From Beijerinckiaceae bacterium (GTDB lineage Bacteria; Pseudomonadota; Alphaproteobacteria; Rhizobiales; Beijerinckiaceae): 64,000 nt of DNA. Shown one piece after another: positions 43,843 to 52,474 of this stretch. Position numbers and translations under genes: made by a program. The stretch covers positions 1 to 64,000 of the forward strand of contig JAUXWZ010000055.1 in assembly GCA_030684835.1 (NCBI GenBank). The letters run 5' to 3'. Each line of letters starts with the position of its first letter. The stretch's first letter is position 1. The notes beneath the pieces were generated by a model. That model ran no database searches. It had not been told where the DNA came from and was given only the letters and a program-made list of their open reading frames with translations.

Positions 43843-45927
43843 TCACGCCTTGCGCAGCCAGACCTTGTTGTCGTGGAAAGCTGCGCCGCCGTAGGGCGCG
43901 GGCGAATCCGCGCCGGTGAGCGTGTTGATGCCCTTGCCGTCCTCAAAGGCGTCGTTCGGCCAGACGCCTTCGGAAATCAGCACCCCGGGCCGCACGCCTT
44001 CGAAAAGTTTCGCGTGCAGGCGCACTTGCCCGCGCGTGTTGCCAAGGATCACCTTGTCCCCGTCCGATACATCGAGCGTCGCCGCGTCGTGCGGATGAAC
44101 GAGGACGCAAGGACGGCCTTCGCGCGCGCGCGAGGAGGCTGTCTCGTTAAACGTCGAATTGAGAAACGAACGCGCCGGCGATGTGGCTAGCCGGAAGGGA
44201 TGCGCCTCGTCTGCTTCTTCGATGACGGACCAATGGTCCGGCCATTCGGGCATGTCGCGCCAGAGAGGCGAGAGCGCCCCGCGAAATGCGATCTCGTTCC
44301 AGCGCGCCTTGAAGCGAAATTTCTTGTCCGGCCACGCGAAACCATTCACGTAATGAGCTTCATCGAAATCCACCTGCACATCGCGCCAGTTCATGCTGGC
44401 GAGCTCGTCGAAAGTGCCCCAGCCGATCTCACGCAACGTGGCGTCGATCAATTCGCGCGGCGTCTTTGTAAAGCCGGGATGTTGCGCCCCGACGCGGCGC
44501 GCCAGTTCGCAAATAACTTCGTGATTGCTGCGGCATTCGCCCGGCGCTTCGACAAGCTTTTGCCCAAGCTCAACATACGAATGGCCGCCGCCTGTATAGA
44601 CGTCGTCGTGTTCGAGGAACATCGTGGCGGGCAGAATGATATCAGCCATGCGGGCCGTTTCGGTCATGAATTGCTCATGCACGACTACGAACAAGTCCTC
44701 GCGCGCAAAGCCTTCGCGCACTTTCGTCTGGTCTGGCGCCACCGACATCGGATTGGTGTTCTGGATCAGCATCGCCTTCACGGCTGGTCCACCCTGCAGC
44801 GCTGCCGCATCGCCCGTGAGAATGGAGCCGACCTGGCTTTGGTCCAGCGCGCGGGTAGAGGCGTCAACGACGTCGGAGCCGTCGATCATGGGCTGGCGCC
44901 ATTTGTAAATAGCGCCATTATTATGAAACGCGCCACCGCCTTCGTATCGCCAGGCGCCGGTGACGGCGGCGATGCACGACGCCGCATGCATGTTCACGGA
45001 GCCGTTGCGCTGGCGCGAAAAACCATAGCCCAGACGAAAGAACGTGCGCTTGCGCTCGCCGATGAGATGGGCAAACGCTTCGATCTGTTCGACGGAGAGC
45101 CCCGTGATTTTTGCGGCCCATTCCGGCGTGCGCGTTTGCAAATGCGCTTGCAGTCCTTGCGGATCATCAGTGTAGCGGTCAAGATAATCCCAATCCGCAA
45201 GGCCATCTCGGAACAGCACGTGCATGACCGCGCAGGCGAGCGCGCCGTCCGTGCCGGGCCGCAGGCAGAGCGCCATGTCCGCCTGTTTCATCGTGTCGTT
45301 GTCGTAGATGTCGATGACGACGATTTTCGCGCCGCGCTCTTTTCGAGCGCGCATCGCGTGAGTCATCACGTTGACCTGCGTGGCCACCGCGTTCGTGCCC
45401 CAGATTACGACGCAATCTGCTTTCGCCATTTCGCGCGGATCGGGCCCGGCCATGCGGCCTGTCCCGGCTAGAAAGCCGGGCCACGCAAGGTTGATGCAAA
45501 TCGTGCCGTTGTGGCGGGAATATTTTTTGGCGTGTGCGAGTCGATTGACGCCATCGCGCATCACCTTGCCCATGGTGCCTGCGTAATAATTCAGCCAGAC
45601 GCTTTGCGCGCCAAAGTCGCGCTCTGCTGCAAGAAAGCGCCGCGCGATCTCGTCAAAGGCTTCGTCCCACGTGATGCGCTCAAACGCGCCTGAACCCTTC
45701 GCCCCGCTGCGGCGCAGGGGATAAAGCAGGCGGTCTGGATGATAGAGACGCTCGGCGTAACGCGCCACTTTCGCGCAGACGACGCCCGCCGTGTAGGTCT
45801 GGTCTTTTGCGCCGTAAACGCGCCCAATGGTCTTGCCGTCGATCACTTCGACGTCGAGTGCGCAGGCGGATGGGCAATCGTGCGGGCAGACGGACGGCTT
45901 GCGTTCGATTGTGGGCGGCGCGTTCAT
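43843..45927 (-). CDS. Molybdopterin-dependent oxidoreductase
   Basis: A 694-residue enzyme of the DMSO reductase superfamily. Cys14, Cys18, Cys22 and Cys51 (CPHDCPSAC, AGVVCAK) form an N-terminal 4Fe-4S site. GERITWDEAFDEIA-type and RHNGTICINLAWPGF regions precede the bis-MGD domains, and LVHPHDAATLDVSDGDKVIL marks the C-terminal domain. There is no Tat signal, so it is cytoplasmic. No electron-transfer subunit is beside it. The substrate is unknown; sequences of this type are often annotated as formate dehydrogenase- or biotin-sulfoxide-reductase-like. Confidence 0.9.
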   Translation of the reverse strand: MNAPPTIERKPSVCPHDCPSACALDVEVIDGKTIGRVYGAKDQTYTAGVVCAKVARYAERLYHPDRLLYPLRRSGAKGSGAFERITWDEAFDEIARRFLAAERDFGAQSVWLNYYAGTMGKVMRDGVNRLAHAKKYSRHNGTICINLAWPGFLAGTGRMAGPDPREMAKADCVVIWGTNAVATQVNVMTHAMRARKERGAKIVVIDIYDNDTMKQADMALCLRPGTDGALACAVMHVLFRDGLADWDYLDRYTDDPQGLQAHLQTRTPEWAAKITGLSVEQIEAFAHLIGERKRTFFRLGYGFSRQRNGSVNMHAASCIAAVTGAWRYEGGGAFHNNGAIYKWRQPMIDGSDVVDASTRALDQSQVGSILTGDAAALQGGPAVKAMLIQNTNPMSVAPDQTKVREGFAREDLFVVVHEQFMTETARMADIILPATMFLEHDDVYTGGGHSYVELGQKLVEAPGECRSNHEVICELARRVGAQHPGFTKTPRELIDATLREIGWGTFDELASMNWRDVQVDFDEAHYVNGFAWPDKKFRFKARWNEIAFRGALSPLWRDMPEWPDHWSVIEEADEAHPFRLATSPARSFLNSTFNETASSRAREGRPCVLVHPHDAATLDVSDGDKVILGNTRGQVRLHAKLFEGVRPGVLISEGVWPNDAFEDGKGINTLTGADSPAPYGGAAFHDNKVWLRKA

Positions 45928-45959
45928 CGACGTCTCCAGAGCGGACGCCTCCAGTCATA

Positions 45960-46676
45960 TCAGAAGCGCGTCGTCAGATCGATCAGCCATGCGGGCGCGG
46001 CCTGCGTCAGCACGGTCTCAATTATCTTGTCGAGCCCGGTGAGGATTGCGACGCCGACGAGAACGAGCAGCGCGCCCATGATCGCCTTGCCCGCCTTGCC
46101 GCCGGTCATCAGCTTGCCGCGCCAGCGCATAATCGTTTCGCGCGATGCGAAGCCCAAAAGCAGCAAGGGCAGGGCCGCGCCGACGCCAAAGGCGAGCATG
46201 GTGAGCGACACTTGGCCAAGGTTTTCGCCGCGCGCCGCCAGAAGCGACGCGGCGCCAAGTGTGGGGCCAACACAGGGCGTCCATACGGCGCCGAGCAGCA
46301 GCCCGACGCCAAACTGGCCGCTCAGGCCCGAGGTCGAGAAATTACCAAACCTGTGTTCGGTCCAGTTCGCGGCGGGGCCCGCGGCTGCCGCCAGGCGCAC
46401 CTGCATCGCGGGAACCAGCAGCACCGCGCCAATCACGATCATCAACACAGCTGCGGCGATGCGGAACACATCCGCGTCGAGCCCCAGCGCGAAGCCGAAC
46501 AGGGCGATGAAAATGCCAATGGCCGTGAATGAAATCGCAAGGCCAGCCGCCAGCGCCGCAGGGCCCATCCTGTGCTCGCCCGTGGCCGCTGCCAGCACCA
46601 TTGGCACAAGCGGCAGCACACACGGCGAAAGCAGCGACAGGACGCCAGCGAGAAACGCTAAACCGATGGCAGCCAT
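45960..46676 (-). CDS. CcdA/DsbD-like thiol electron transporter
   Basis: A 238-residue membrane protein with about six helices, the CcdA (short DsbD-beta) fold. The redox cysteines are Cys19 in LSPCVLPLVP and Cys135 in WTPCVGPTLG. It carries electrons from cytoplasmic thioredoxin across the membrane for cytochrome c maturation or periplasmic thiol reduction. The adjacent exported thioredoxin, 14 bp upstream, is the obvious partner. Confidence 0.92.
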   Translation of the reverse strand: MAAIGLAFLAGVLSLLSPCVLPLVPMVLAAATGEHRMGPAALAAGLAISFTAIGIFIALFGFALGLDADVFRIAAAVLMIVIGAVLLVPAMQVRLAAAAGPAANWTEHRFGNFSTSGLSGQFGVGLLLGAVWTPCVGPTLGAASLLAARGENLGQVSLTMLAFGVGAALPLLLLGFASRETIMRWRGKLMTGGKAGKAIMGALLVLVGVAILTGLDKIIETVLTQAAPAWLIDLTTRF

Positions 46677-46690
46677 GCGTTATGACCTGC

Positions 46691-47089
46691 TCAGAGTGCG
46701 AGACGCATCAGATCTTCGATCGCCTTTGGGTCGGTGATGCCGACGGCCCGCCCAGTCTCTTTCGCGCCCTTGAACGTGATGAGCGTGGACTGGCGTGTGA
46801 CGCGCAGCGCCTTTAGCTCGTTCTTCTGGTTGTCGAAGTCGAGGCTGAAAACTTCCAGGTCCTTGAACTCGGACTTCTTCAGAAGCCCTTTGATAATCGG
46901 CTCCTGCCTCTTGCACGTCGGGCACCAGGGCGCGGTGACATCAATGAAAATCGACTTGCCTTCGGCCTTGGCCTTTTCAAACGCCTTCATTTCGAAGGGC
47001 CAGGCCTCCTGGGCGGACGCGGGCGAAAATAGTGCTGCGGCGCCAAGAGCGACAGCGGCTGCAATAAATGAACGGCGATTGATCGACAT
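46691..47089 (-). CDS. Exported thioredoxin-fold protein
   Basis: A 132-residue protein with a twin-arginine-like N-terminus (NRRSFIAAAVALGAAALF, cleavage near ASAQ at 24-27) and a thioredoxin domain with the redox motif Trp55-Cys56-Pro-Thr-Cys59 (APWCPTCKRQ). The conserved cis-Pro region is seen as TRQSTLITF without a classic cis-Pro before Thr. It pairs with the CcdA-like transporter directly downstream; together they probably form a periplasmic reductase couple. Confidence 0.9.
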   Translation of the reverse strand: MSINRRSFIAAAVALGAAALFSPASAQEAWPFEMKAFEKAKAEGKSIFIDVTAPWCPTCKRQEPIIKGLLKKSEFKDLEVFSLDFDNQKNELKALRVTRQSTLITFKGAKETGRAVGITDPKAIEDLMRLAL

Positions 47090-47167
47090 GGCAAAAACCC
47101 TCCGGGCAATGACGCACAGAGGGTTACCATGTAAAGCCTTCGTCTTGCAGTCACAGACGCGTCAAAC

Positions 47168-47191
47168 GAGGCTCAACATAATTTGAGCCTC
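47168..47191 (-). terminator. Terminator of ndk
   Basis: GAGGCTCAA (47168-47176) and TTGAGCCTC (47183-47191) form a 9-bp stem with loop CATAAT, 13 bp after the ndk stop codon. On the minus strand a short GTTTGAC follows. It separates ndk from the thioredoxin gene. Confidence 0.6.
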
Positions 47192-47203
47192 GCCGATGTA
47201 ACG

Positions 47204-47626
47204 TTATCCGACTATCTCATTTCCGGCGAACCACTGAGCGATTTCCACCGCCGCCGTCTCCGGCGCGTCCGAGCCGTGGACCGAGTTTTCGCCGACCGAC
47301 AGGGCAAAATCCTTGCGGATCGTGCCGGCGTCGGCGTTGGCGGGGTTCGTCGCGCCCATGATGTCACGATACTTCTTGATGGCGCCTTCGCCTTCCAGAA
47401 CCTGCACGACCACCGGTCCGGCGGTCATCGTCTCGACCAGTTCGCCGAAGAAGGGGCGCTCACGATGCACGCCGTAGAAGGTCTCGGCCTGTTCGCGGGT
47501 CATCTGGACGCGCTTTTGGGCGATGATGCGAAGACCTGCTTGCTCGATCTTGGCGTTAACGGCGCCGGTCAGATTGCGGCGGGTCGCGTCGGGCTTGATA
47601 ATGGAAAACGTGCGTTCGAGCGCCAT
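47204..47626 (-). CDS. ndk: Nucleoside diphosphate kinase
   Basis: A 140-residue enzyme that balances nucleoside triphosphates. The phosphorylated His117 lies in [14 protein letters not shown] and the ATP site in [12 protein letters not shown]. The ATG at 47626 is chosen from homology with the family start [13 protein letters not shown]. It diverges from oxyR. Confidence 0.97.
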   Translation of the reverse strand: MALERTFSIIKPDATRRNLTGAVNAKIEQAGLRIIAQKRVQMTREQAETFYGVHRERPFFGELVETMTAGPVVVQVLEGEGAIKKYRDIMGATNPANADAGTIRKDFALSVGENSVHGSDAPETAAVEIAQWFAGNEIVG

Positions 47627-47771
47627 GGCGTTGGACCTGCGTATGGATTGAGGAGCGCGGCTTATAGCGGGGCCTTCCGCGCCGCACAAGGTACGCCCGG
47701 CGCATCCCCGACATTGTTATCGCCTATGCCGGATGGTATTCTGATTGTCTGCAGCGATTGGAATCTTCCGC

Positions 47772-48689
47772 ATGAACCTCCGTGATCTCCAATATGTCGT
47801 CGCAGTCGCGGATCAAGCCCATTTTGGACACGCGGCGCAGGCATGCAACGTCAGCCAACCGACTCTCTCTGGGCAAATCGCCAAGCTGGAGCTGGAACTG
47901 GGTATCGAGATATTCGGCCGGGTTGGGCGCACGATCCGCCCAACCGAGGCGGGTGAGCAGATCATCGCCCATGCCCGCCGCGCCATTGCCGCGGCGCAGG
48001 ACATTGTGGACGCCGCCCGCGCGAACCGCGATCCGTTGAGCGGGCGCCTCCGCCTCGGCATTATCCCCACAATCGCGCCTTATCTCATGCCGTATGTTTT
48101 GCCGCTGACGGCGGAGAAGCTGCCGAACGCGCCACTTGTTCTGGTGGAGGACACGACCGGTAATATCGTGCCGCAAGTCATCGAGGGTAAACTGGACGCT
48201 GCAATCCTGGCGACCAATGAAGATGCGCCGGAGCTGGTGTCGATTGATCTTTACGACGAGCCATTCTTCGTTGCGATGCCTGCTAACCATCCGATGGTGG
48301 CGCAAAAGGAAATCAGGGTTGAGGACATCGATCCCAAGACGCTTCTGCTGCTGACAGATGGGCACTGCCTGCGCGAGCAGGCGCTGGAATTATGCAGCCA
48401 TCCGCAGGTGGGTGGCGGCATGATGGCGGACATGCGCGCAACGAGTCTCGAAACGTTGCTTCATCTGACTGCCGCAGGGCAGGGCGTCACGCTGTTGCCG
48501 CAACTCGCCATTGAGTGCGGCCGCGCCGATACGGACCGACTCGCTACGCGACCACTGGCGGGGGACCATGCCTTTCGGCGGGTGCGCCTTGTGCATCGCA
48601 GGCGCAGTCCCCGCACCAAGGCGTTGATCGAGCTAGCGCGAATTATTCGCATGTCGTTGCCGGCTGGGGTGCGCAGCCTTAAGGGGTAA
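47772..48689 (+). CDS. oxyR: Peroxide sensor OxyR (LysR family)
   Basis: A 305-residue LysR-type regulator. The winged helix-turn-helix is at about residues 4-62 (AAQACNVSQPTLSGQIAKLE). The redox pair falls at exactly Cys199 and Cys208 (LLTDGHCLREQALELC), the same numbers as in E. coli OxyR, so it is a peroxide sensor and not just a LysR relative. It diverges from ndk and is followed 9 bp after its stop by an OxyR box in front of the rubrerythrin gene. Confidence 0.95.
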   Translation: MNLRDLQYVVAVADQAHFGHAAQACNVSQPTLSGQIAKLELELGIEIFGRVGRTIRPTEAGEQIIAHARRAIAAAQDIVDAARANRDPLSGRLRLGIIPTIAPYLMPYVLPLTAEKLPNAPLVLVEDTTGNIVPQVIEGKLDAAILATNEDAPELVSIDLYDEPFFVAMPANHPMVAQKEIRVEDIDPKTLLLLTDGHCLREQALELCSHPQVGGGMMADMRATSLETLLHLTAAGQGVTLLPQLAIECGRADTDRLATRPLAGDHAFRRVRLVHRRRSPRTKALIELARIIRMSLPAGVRSLKG

Positions 48690-48697
48690 GCTACGCG

Positions 48698-48734
48698 ATA
48701 GGCCTGCTCTATCATTGTCATTGGTGCAGCCTAT
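48698..48734 (+). promoter_or_regulatory. OxyR box upstream of the rubrerythrin gene
   Basis: The four tetramers ATAG (48698), CTAT (48709), ATTG (48720) and CTAT (48731) are each separated by exactly 7 bases, matching the OxyR tetramer consensus ATAG-N7-CTAT-N7-ATAG-N7-CTAT at 15 of 16 positions. The last CTAT would coincide with the -35 element for a possible -10 TAGAAT at 48754-48759 (17-base spacer), the geometry of OxyR-activated promoters. The site lies directly after oxyR and before 48904. Confidence 0.8.
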
Positions 48735-48903
48735 CAAGGCTCGCGCGGCTGCCTAGAATTAGAACAAATATAAGGTTGGCGTCGGTCCGCGCGTTGACAA
48801 AGCACGCGCGCGAACCTTCATCGGTCATGGTCGACGCGGCACGTGCCTGATGCATGTTTCGCAGTCGCGGATCGATCTCAAGAAGTCGTTCAGGAGGTGA
48901 GCT

Positions 48904-49320
48904 ATGGCTCTCAAGGGCAGCAAGACCGAAGACAACCTCAAGGCCGCGTTCGCGGGCGAATCCCAGGCGAACCGCCGTTATCTGTATTTCGCACAGAAGG
49001 CAGACGTTGAAGGCTACAACGATGTCGCCTCCGTGTTCCGCTCCACCGCCGAAGGCGAGACGGGCCACGCGCACGGCCATCTCGAGTATCTCGAGGAATG
49101 CGGCGATCCCGCCACCGGCCTGCCGATGGGCAAGACCGACCTCAACCTTAAGGCTTCTATCGCTGGCGAGACGCATGAGTACACCGACATGTACCCCGGC
49201 ATGGCTCGCTCGGCCCGCGAAGAGGGCTTTGAGGAAATCGCCGACTGGTTCGAGACCCTCGCCAAGGCCGAGCGTTCGCACGCTGGCCGCTTCCAGCGCG
49301 CTCTGGACGAAATGAAGTAA
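48904..49320 (+). CDS. Rubrerythrin (ferritin-like, no rubredoxin domain)
   Basis: A 138-residue four-helix di-iron protein. Iron ligands are Glu19 (FAGES), Glu52 and His55 (ETGH), Glu89 and Glu92 (AGETHEY), and Glu123 and His126 (ERSH). The C-terminal rubredoxin domain of classical rubrerythrin is missing, so another protein must donate electrons for H2O2 reduction. The ATG has an AGGAGGTGAGCT site just before it. It is controlled by the OxyR box and followed by a terminator, then by two likely partner genes. Confidence 0.93.
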   Translation: MALKGSKTEDNLKAAFAGESQANRRYLYFAQKADVEGYNDVASVFRSTAEGETGHAHGHLEYLEECGDPATGLPMGKTDLNLKASIAGETHEYTDMYPGMARSAREEGFEEIADWFETLAKAERSHAGRFQRALDEMK

Positions 49321-49337
49321 GACTTCGCACGCTTATC

Positions 49338-49373
49338 GGCCGGCGTGAGGATGATCCCGCGCCGGCCTTTTTT
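49338..49373 (+). terminator. Terminator between rubrerythrin and the Fe-S gene
   Basis: GGCCGGCG (49338-49345) pairs with CGCCGGCC (49360-49367), followed directly by six T. This is a standard intrinsic terminator. It would make rubrerythrin mRNA more abundant than mRNA for the two following genes, unless they have their own promoter, which I do not see in the short gap. Confidence 0.75.
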
Positions 49374-49411
49374 ATCCTGCGCACAAAAAGCTTCAGACAG
49401 TGAGGGCGGCA

Positions 49412-50758
49412 ATGAGAGAGGGCAGTCTTGAAGCGCCAACCCGGCATCCGCTGGATTGGCAGAACCCCGACTTTTACGACGATGCGAAGCTCGACGCGGA
49501 ATTGCGCCGCGTGTTCGACATCTGCCACGGGTGCAGGCGCTGCTTCAATCTTTGCGATTCATTCCCGCAATTGTTTGACCTCATCGACGAGTCCAAGACG
49601 GGCGAACTCGACTCGGTGTCGAGTGACGGTTTCAAGCCCATCGTGGACGCCTGCACGCTCTGCGACATGTGCTTCATGACGAAGTGCCCCTACGTGCCGC
49701 CGCATGAATTTAATCTCGATTTCCCGCATTTGATGCTGCGCTATCGCGCCGCGGAGGCAAAGAAGAACGAGACTTCCTTCGTCGACACGCAGCTCGCGCA
49801 GACTGACCGCAACGCCAAGATCGCTGCGCCGCTTGCGCCGATCGCCAACTGGGCGACGCGAACATCCAGCAAATTTACGCGCGGCCTGCTTGAGAAAGTG
49901 GCCGACATTGATGCGCGCGCCGAACTGCCGACCTATGCAAGCTCGCCGCTGACAAGTCAGGCCAGGGCGACGACGCCGGAAATTAATCGCGAGGCGCCGG
50001 GCTTTGGCCGCAAGGCCGTGATCTACGCCACGTGTTTCAACAATTATAACGATCCTGATGTAGGCCTCGCCGCGCGCGCCGTGCTGGCGAAAAACGGCGT
50101 CGAGACCGAGGTTGTTCACCCCCATTGTTGCGGCATGCCGATGCTGGAGCAGGGCAAGATCGCGGAAGTCGCGAAGTCGGCCAAGATTGTCGCTGACGCG
50201 CTCGTGCCGTGGATCGAAAAAGGCTACGACGTCATCGCGCTCGTGCCGTCGTGCTCACTGATGATGAAGTTCGAGTGGCCACTGATCGTTACCGACGACG
50301 CCAACGTGAAAAAGCTGGCGCAGAACACGTTCGACATCAGCGAATACATTGTCGATATCGCGAAGAAGAACGGCCTAGCGCCCGGCCTGTCGCCGGTGCC
50401 CGGCGGCGTGACGCTGCATATCGCATGTCACTCTCGCGCGCAGAACATGGGCCAGAAAGCCACGGAAATGCTGAAGCTTCTGCCCGAAGCCGATGTGCAG
50501 GTGATCGAGCGGTGCTCGGGCCACGGCGGCGCGTGGGGCTTCAAGAAGGGCAATTTTGACATCGCGTTGAAGGTCGGCAAGCCCGTCGCGCGAACCACCG
50601 CGCAGGGCGGCAAGGCGTATGTCACATCCGAATGTCCGCTCGCCGGCGTTCATATCGGGCAGGGCGTTGCGGCGCTGGGCGGCGACCAGCCAAAGCCTGC
50701 CGTCGTGAAGCATCCGATTCAGATCTTCGCGCGTAGTTACGGCATCAATCCTGAGTGA
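49412..50758 (+). CDS. GlpC-like Fe-S / CCG-domain protein
   Basis: A 448-residue protein. Two 4Fe-4S motifs near residues 33-95 are CHGCRRCFNLC (CX2CX2CX3C) and CTLCDMCFMTKC (CX2CX2CX4C). Then follow two cysteine-rich CCG-type domains: HPHCCGMPMLEQGK is typical, while the second has a single Cys in IERCSGHGGAWG. The layout is that of GlpC and heterodisulfide-reductase subunits, which pass electrons between flavin, thiol or quinone partners. No GlpA/GlpB genes are near, so its partner is more likely the rubrerythrin. The ATG at 49412 has GAGGGCGGCA; the GTG at 49400 is an alternative. Confidence 0.88.
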   Translation: MREGSLEAPTRHPLDWQNPDFYDDAKLDAELRRVFDICHGCRRCFNLCDSFPQLFDLIDESKTGELDSVSSDGFKPIVDACTLCDMCFMTKCPYVPPHEFNLDFPHLMLRYRAAEAKKNETSFVDTQLAQTDRNAKIAAPLAPIANWATRTSSKFTRGLLEKVADIDARAELPTYASSPLTSQARATTPEINREAPGFGRKAVIYATCFNNYNDPDVGLAARAVLAKNGVETEVVHPHCCGMPMLEQGKIAEVAKSAKIVADALVPWIEKGYDVIALVPSCSLMMKFEWPLIVTDDANVKKLAQNTFDISEYIVDIAKKNGLAPGLSPVPGGVTLHIACHSRAQNMGQKATEMLKLLPEADVQVIERCSGHGGAWGFKKGNFDIALKVGKPVARTTAQGGKAYVTSECPLAGVHIGQGVAALGGDQPKPAVVKHPIQIFARSYGINPE

Positions 50759-50799
50759 AGGCGCTAGCGTCTTCACGTCATTCAAGCCCGGGAAACACG

Positions 50800-51393
50800 A
50801 TGATGGCCAACAAGCACCAGATCACAGCAGCCGACATCCTGCCGCTCCCTGAATACGTTAAGGGGCGTGCGGAGACGCGCAAGAAAATGGCGGCGATCAA
50901 GCGCGACCGCCGTGTGGACGTTGGCTCGCACGTGACGTTTTACTTTGAAAACTACGACACGATGTGGATGCAGGTTCAGGAGATGCTCTACATCGAGAAG
51001 GGCGGCGACGAGCAGGTTGTCGAGGAATTGAAGGCGTACAATCCGCTTGTGCCGCAGGGCCAGGAGCTTTGCGCAACTTTCATGATCGAGATCGACGACC
51101 CCGAGCGCCGCAAGCGCATCCTTGGCCGTCTCGGCGGCATCGAGGAGACAGCGTTCATGACAGTGAACGGTGAGAAAGTCATGGGGACCGCTGAAGAAGA
51201 TCAGGACCGCACAACGGCGGAAGGCAAGGCTTCTTCCGTTCAGTTCGTGCATTTCAAGTTCACGCCGGCGCAGATCGAGGCTTTCAAAAAGCCTGGCGCG
51301 CAGGCGGTTGTTGGTTTCTCACATCCCAATTATTCGCACATGTCGGTGCTGCCGGAAAACGTCCGCGCCGCGCTTGCCGCTGATTTCGACTAG
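50800..51393 (+). CDS. DUF3501 family protein
   Basis: A 197-residue soluble protein of unknown function, recognised by ITAADILPLPEYVKGR, KRDRRVDVGSHVTFYFEN, MLYIEKGGDEQVVEEL and the ending GFSHPNYSHMSVLPENVR. DUF3501 proteins recur next to rubrerythrin and GlpC-like genes. The ATG at 50800 (a second lies at 50803) has GGGAAACACG upstream; the longer frame from 50755 overlaps the end of the Fe-S gene and has no ribosome site. No cofactor motif is visible. Confidence 0.82.
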   Translation: MMANKHQITAADILPLPEYVKGRAETRKKMAAIKRDRRVDVGSHVTFYFENYDTMWMQVQEMLYIEKGGDEQVVEELKAYNPLVPQGQELCATFMIEIDDPERRKRILGRLGGIEETAFMTVNGEKVMGTAEEDQDRTTAEGKASSVQFVHFKFTPAQIEAFKKPGAQAVVGFSHPNYSHMSVLPENVRAALAADFD

Positions 51394-51431
51394 TTAGAAT
51401 CCTGTCTCTGCGTCGTATGTTTTGGGCCCCT

Positions 51432-52367
51432 TCATCGTTTCGATGGCGGGCCCCGACTGTTTGCGCCATGCGCAAGGCCCGCCGCAAAGGCGAAGAACGA
51501 ATACGCGAGGATGCCGGCAAGCGCCGCGCCTGACCAGACAATGCGCGGGTCCGTCAATTCCAGCGCAAAAATGACGACCGGCCCCAGCGCGCGCAACACT
51601 TGCGCTGTGAGCGGCTTCGTCATTGATATGCCGACCTGAAGCGCATATAGCGGCAGCGCAATCAAAGGCGTAGCAAGGGCCGCGAGCCAAAGCCAGCCTT
51701 GCGCGTCCGCCACGCCTGTTGGCCGCGCGCCGGACAGCACGACAGTAAACGCAATGACGGAGATGAGCAGATAGCGCGCGCCTGTCACCGCGTTGGCGCC
51801 GATGCCGTGCTCGTTGAGCCGCTTGGCCAGAAGGTGGCTTAACGTGATCGAAACGCCGCTCACCGTGAGCGCGGCCAATCCGGTCGCCGCGTTGGCGAGG
51901 GAATAGTCGAGCCGCCCGGACTCGCCGTAAAGGACGACGCCGCCCAGAAAAGCCATTGCAAGCGCAAGGCCTGCGTAACAGAGGTTTTCAAGCCGGCCGC
52001 GTCGCTCGGCTCCGGCTAGCGTGGCGCCAATCATCGCCAGAGCGACGACTGTGAGCGGCCCAAAGCCGCTATGAAGCGCGTTCAGCACCGAGGGCTGCAC
52101 GAACTTCAGGCCGAAGAAGTAGGACGTCCAGGCCAGCGCCGTCGTCAAATTCATCGCCAGCACGAGAGCCCCGAATTTGCGCAGCTTACGTAGGCCCGCT
52201 CGATCCCGCCAAAGCGCGATCCCGCCGAAAATAAGCGCCATCAGCGGAAAGGTCGCCAGGATAACGGCGAAGACATCCACGCTGCGAAAGACCTGCGAGA
52301 GGTAAACGTCGCGCAGCGCCTGCGACAGCACAAACGCGCCGATCAGAATGGGTCCCAAGTGAGTCAT
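51432..52367 (-). CDS. DMT/EamA-type transporter
   Basis: A 311-residue protein with about ten hydrophobic helices in the EamA pattern: ALRDVYLSQVFRSVDVFAVI in the first repeat and VTGARYLLISVIAFTVVLSG in the second. The C-terminal tail is short and basic (SRGPPSKR). The substrate is unknown. It is divergent from the ABC-F gene and convergent with DUF3501, with no function shared by context. Confidence 0.85.
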   Translation of the reverse strand: MTHLGPILIGAFVLSQALRDVYLSQVFRSVDVFAVILATFPLMALIFGGIALWRDRAGLRKLRKFGALVLAMNLTTALAWTSYFFGLKFVQPSVLNALHSGFGPLTVVALAMIGATLAGAERRGRLENLCYAGLALAMAFLGGVVLYGESGRLDYSLANAATGLAALTVSGVSITLSHLLAKRLNEHGIGANAVTGARYLLISVIAFTVVLSGARPTGVADAQGWLWLAALATPLIALPLYALQVGISMTKPLTAQVLRALGPVVIFALELTDPRIVWSGAALAGILAYSFFAFAAGLAHGANSRGPPSKR

Positions 52368-52474
52368 GCGTCCTCCCGCGCTAATGGCTAAAGGGCCCGG
52401 CGGGGACGCGCCACCCGAAACCGATGGCGCGGGCGCCTCTTGCGTTCGCTGCCGTCTGCAGCCACAAGGACTGC

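Noticed and set aside
47713-47745. Possible OxyR self-binding site between ndk and oxyR
   Set aside because: ATTG-N7-CTAT matches one half, but the second half (GGTA-N7-TGTC) is poor, so autoregulation cannot be claimed.
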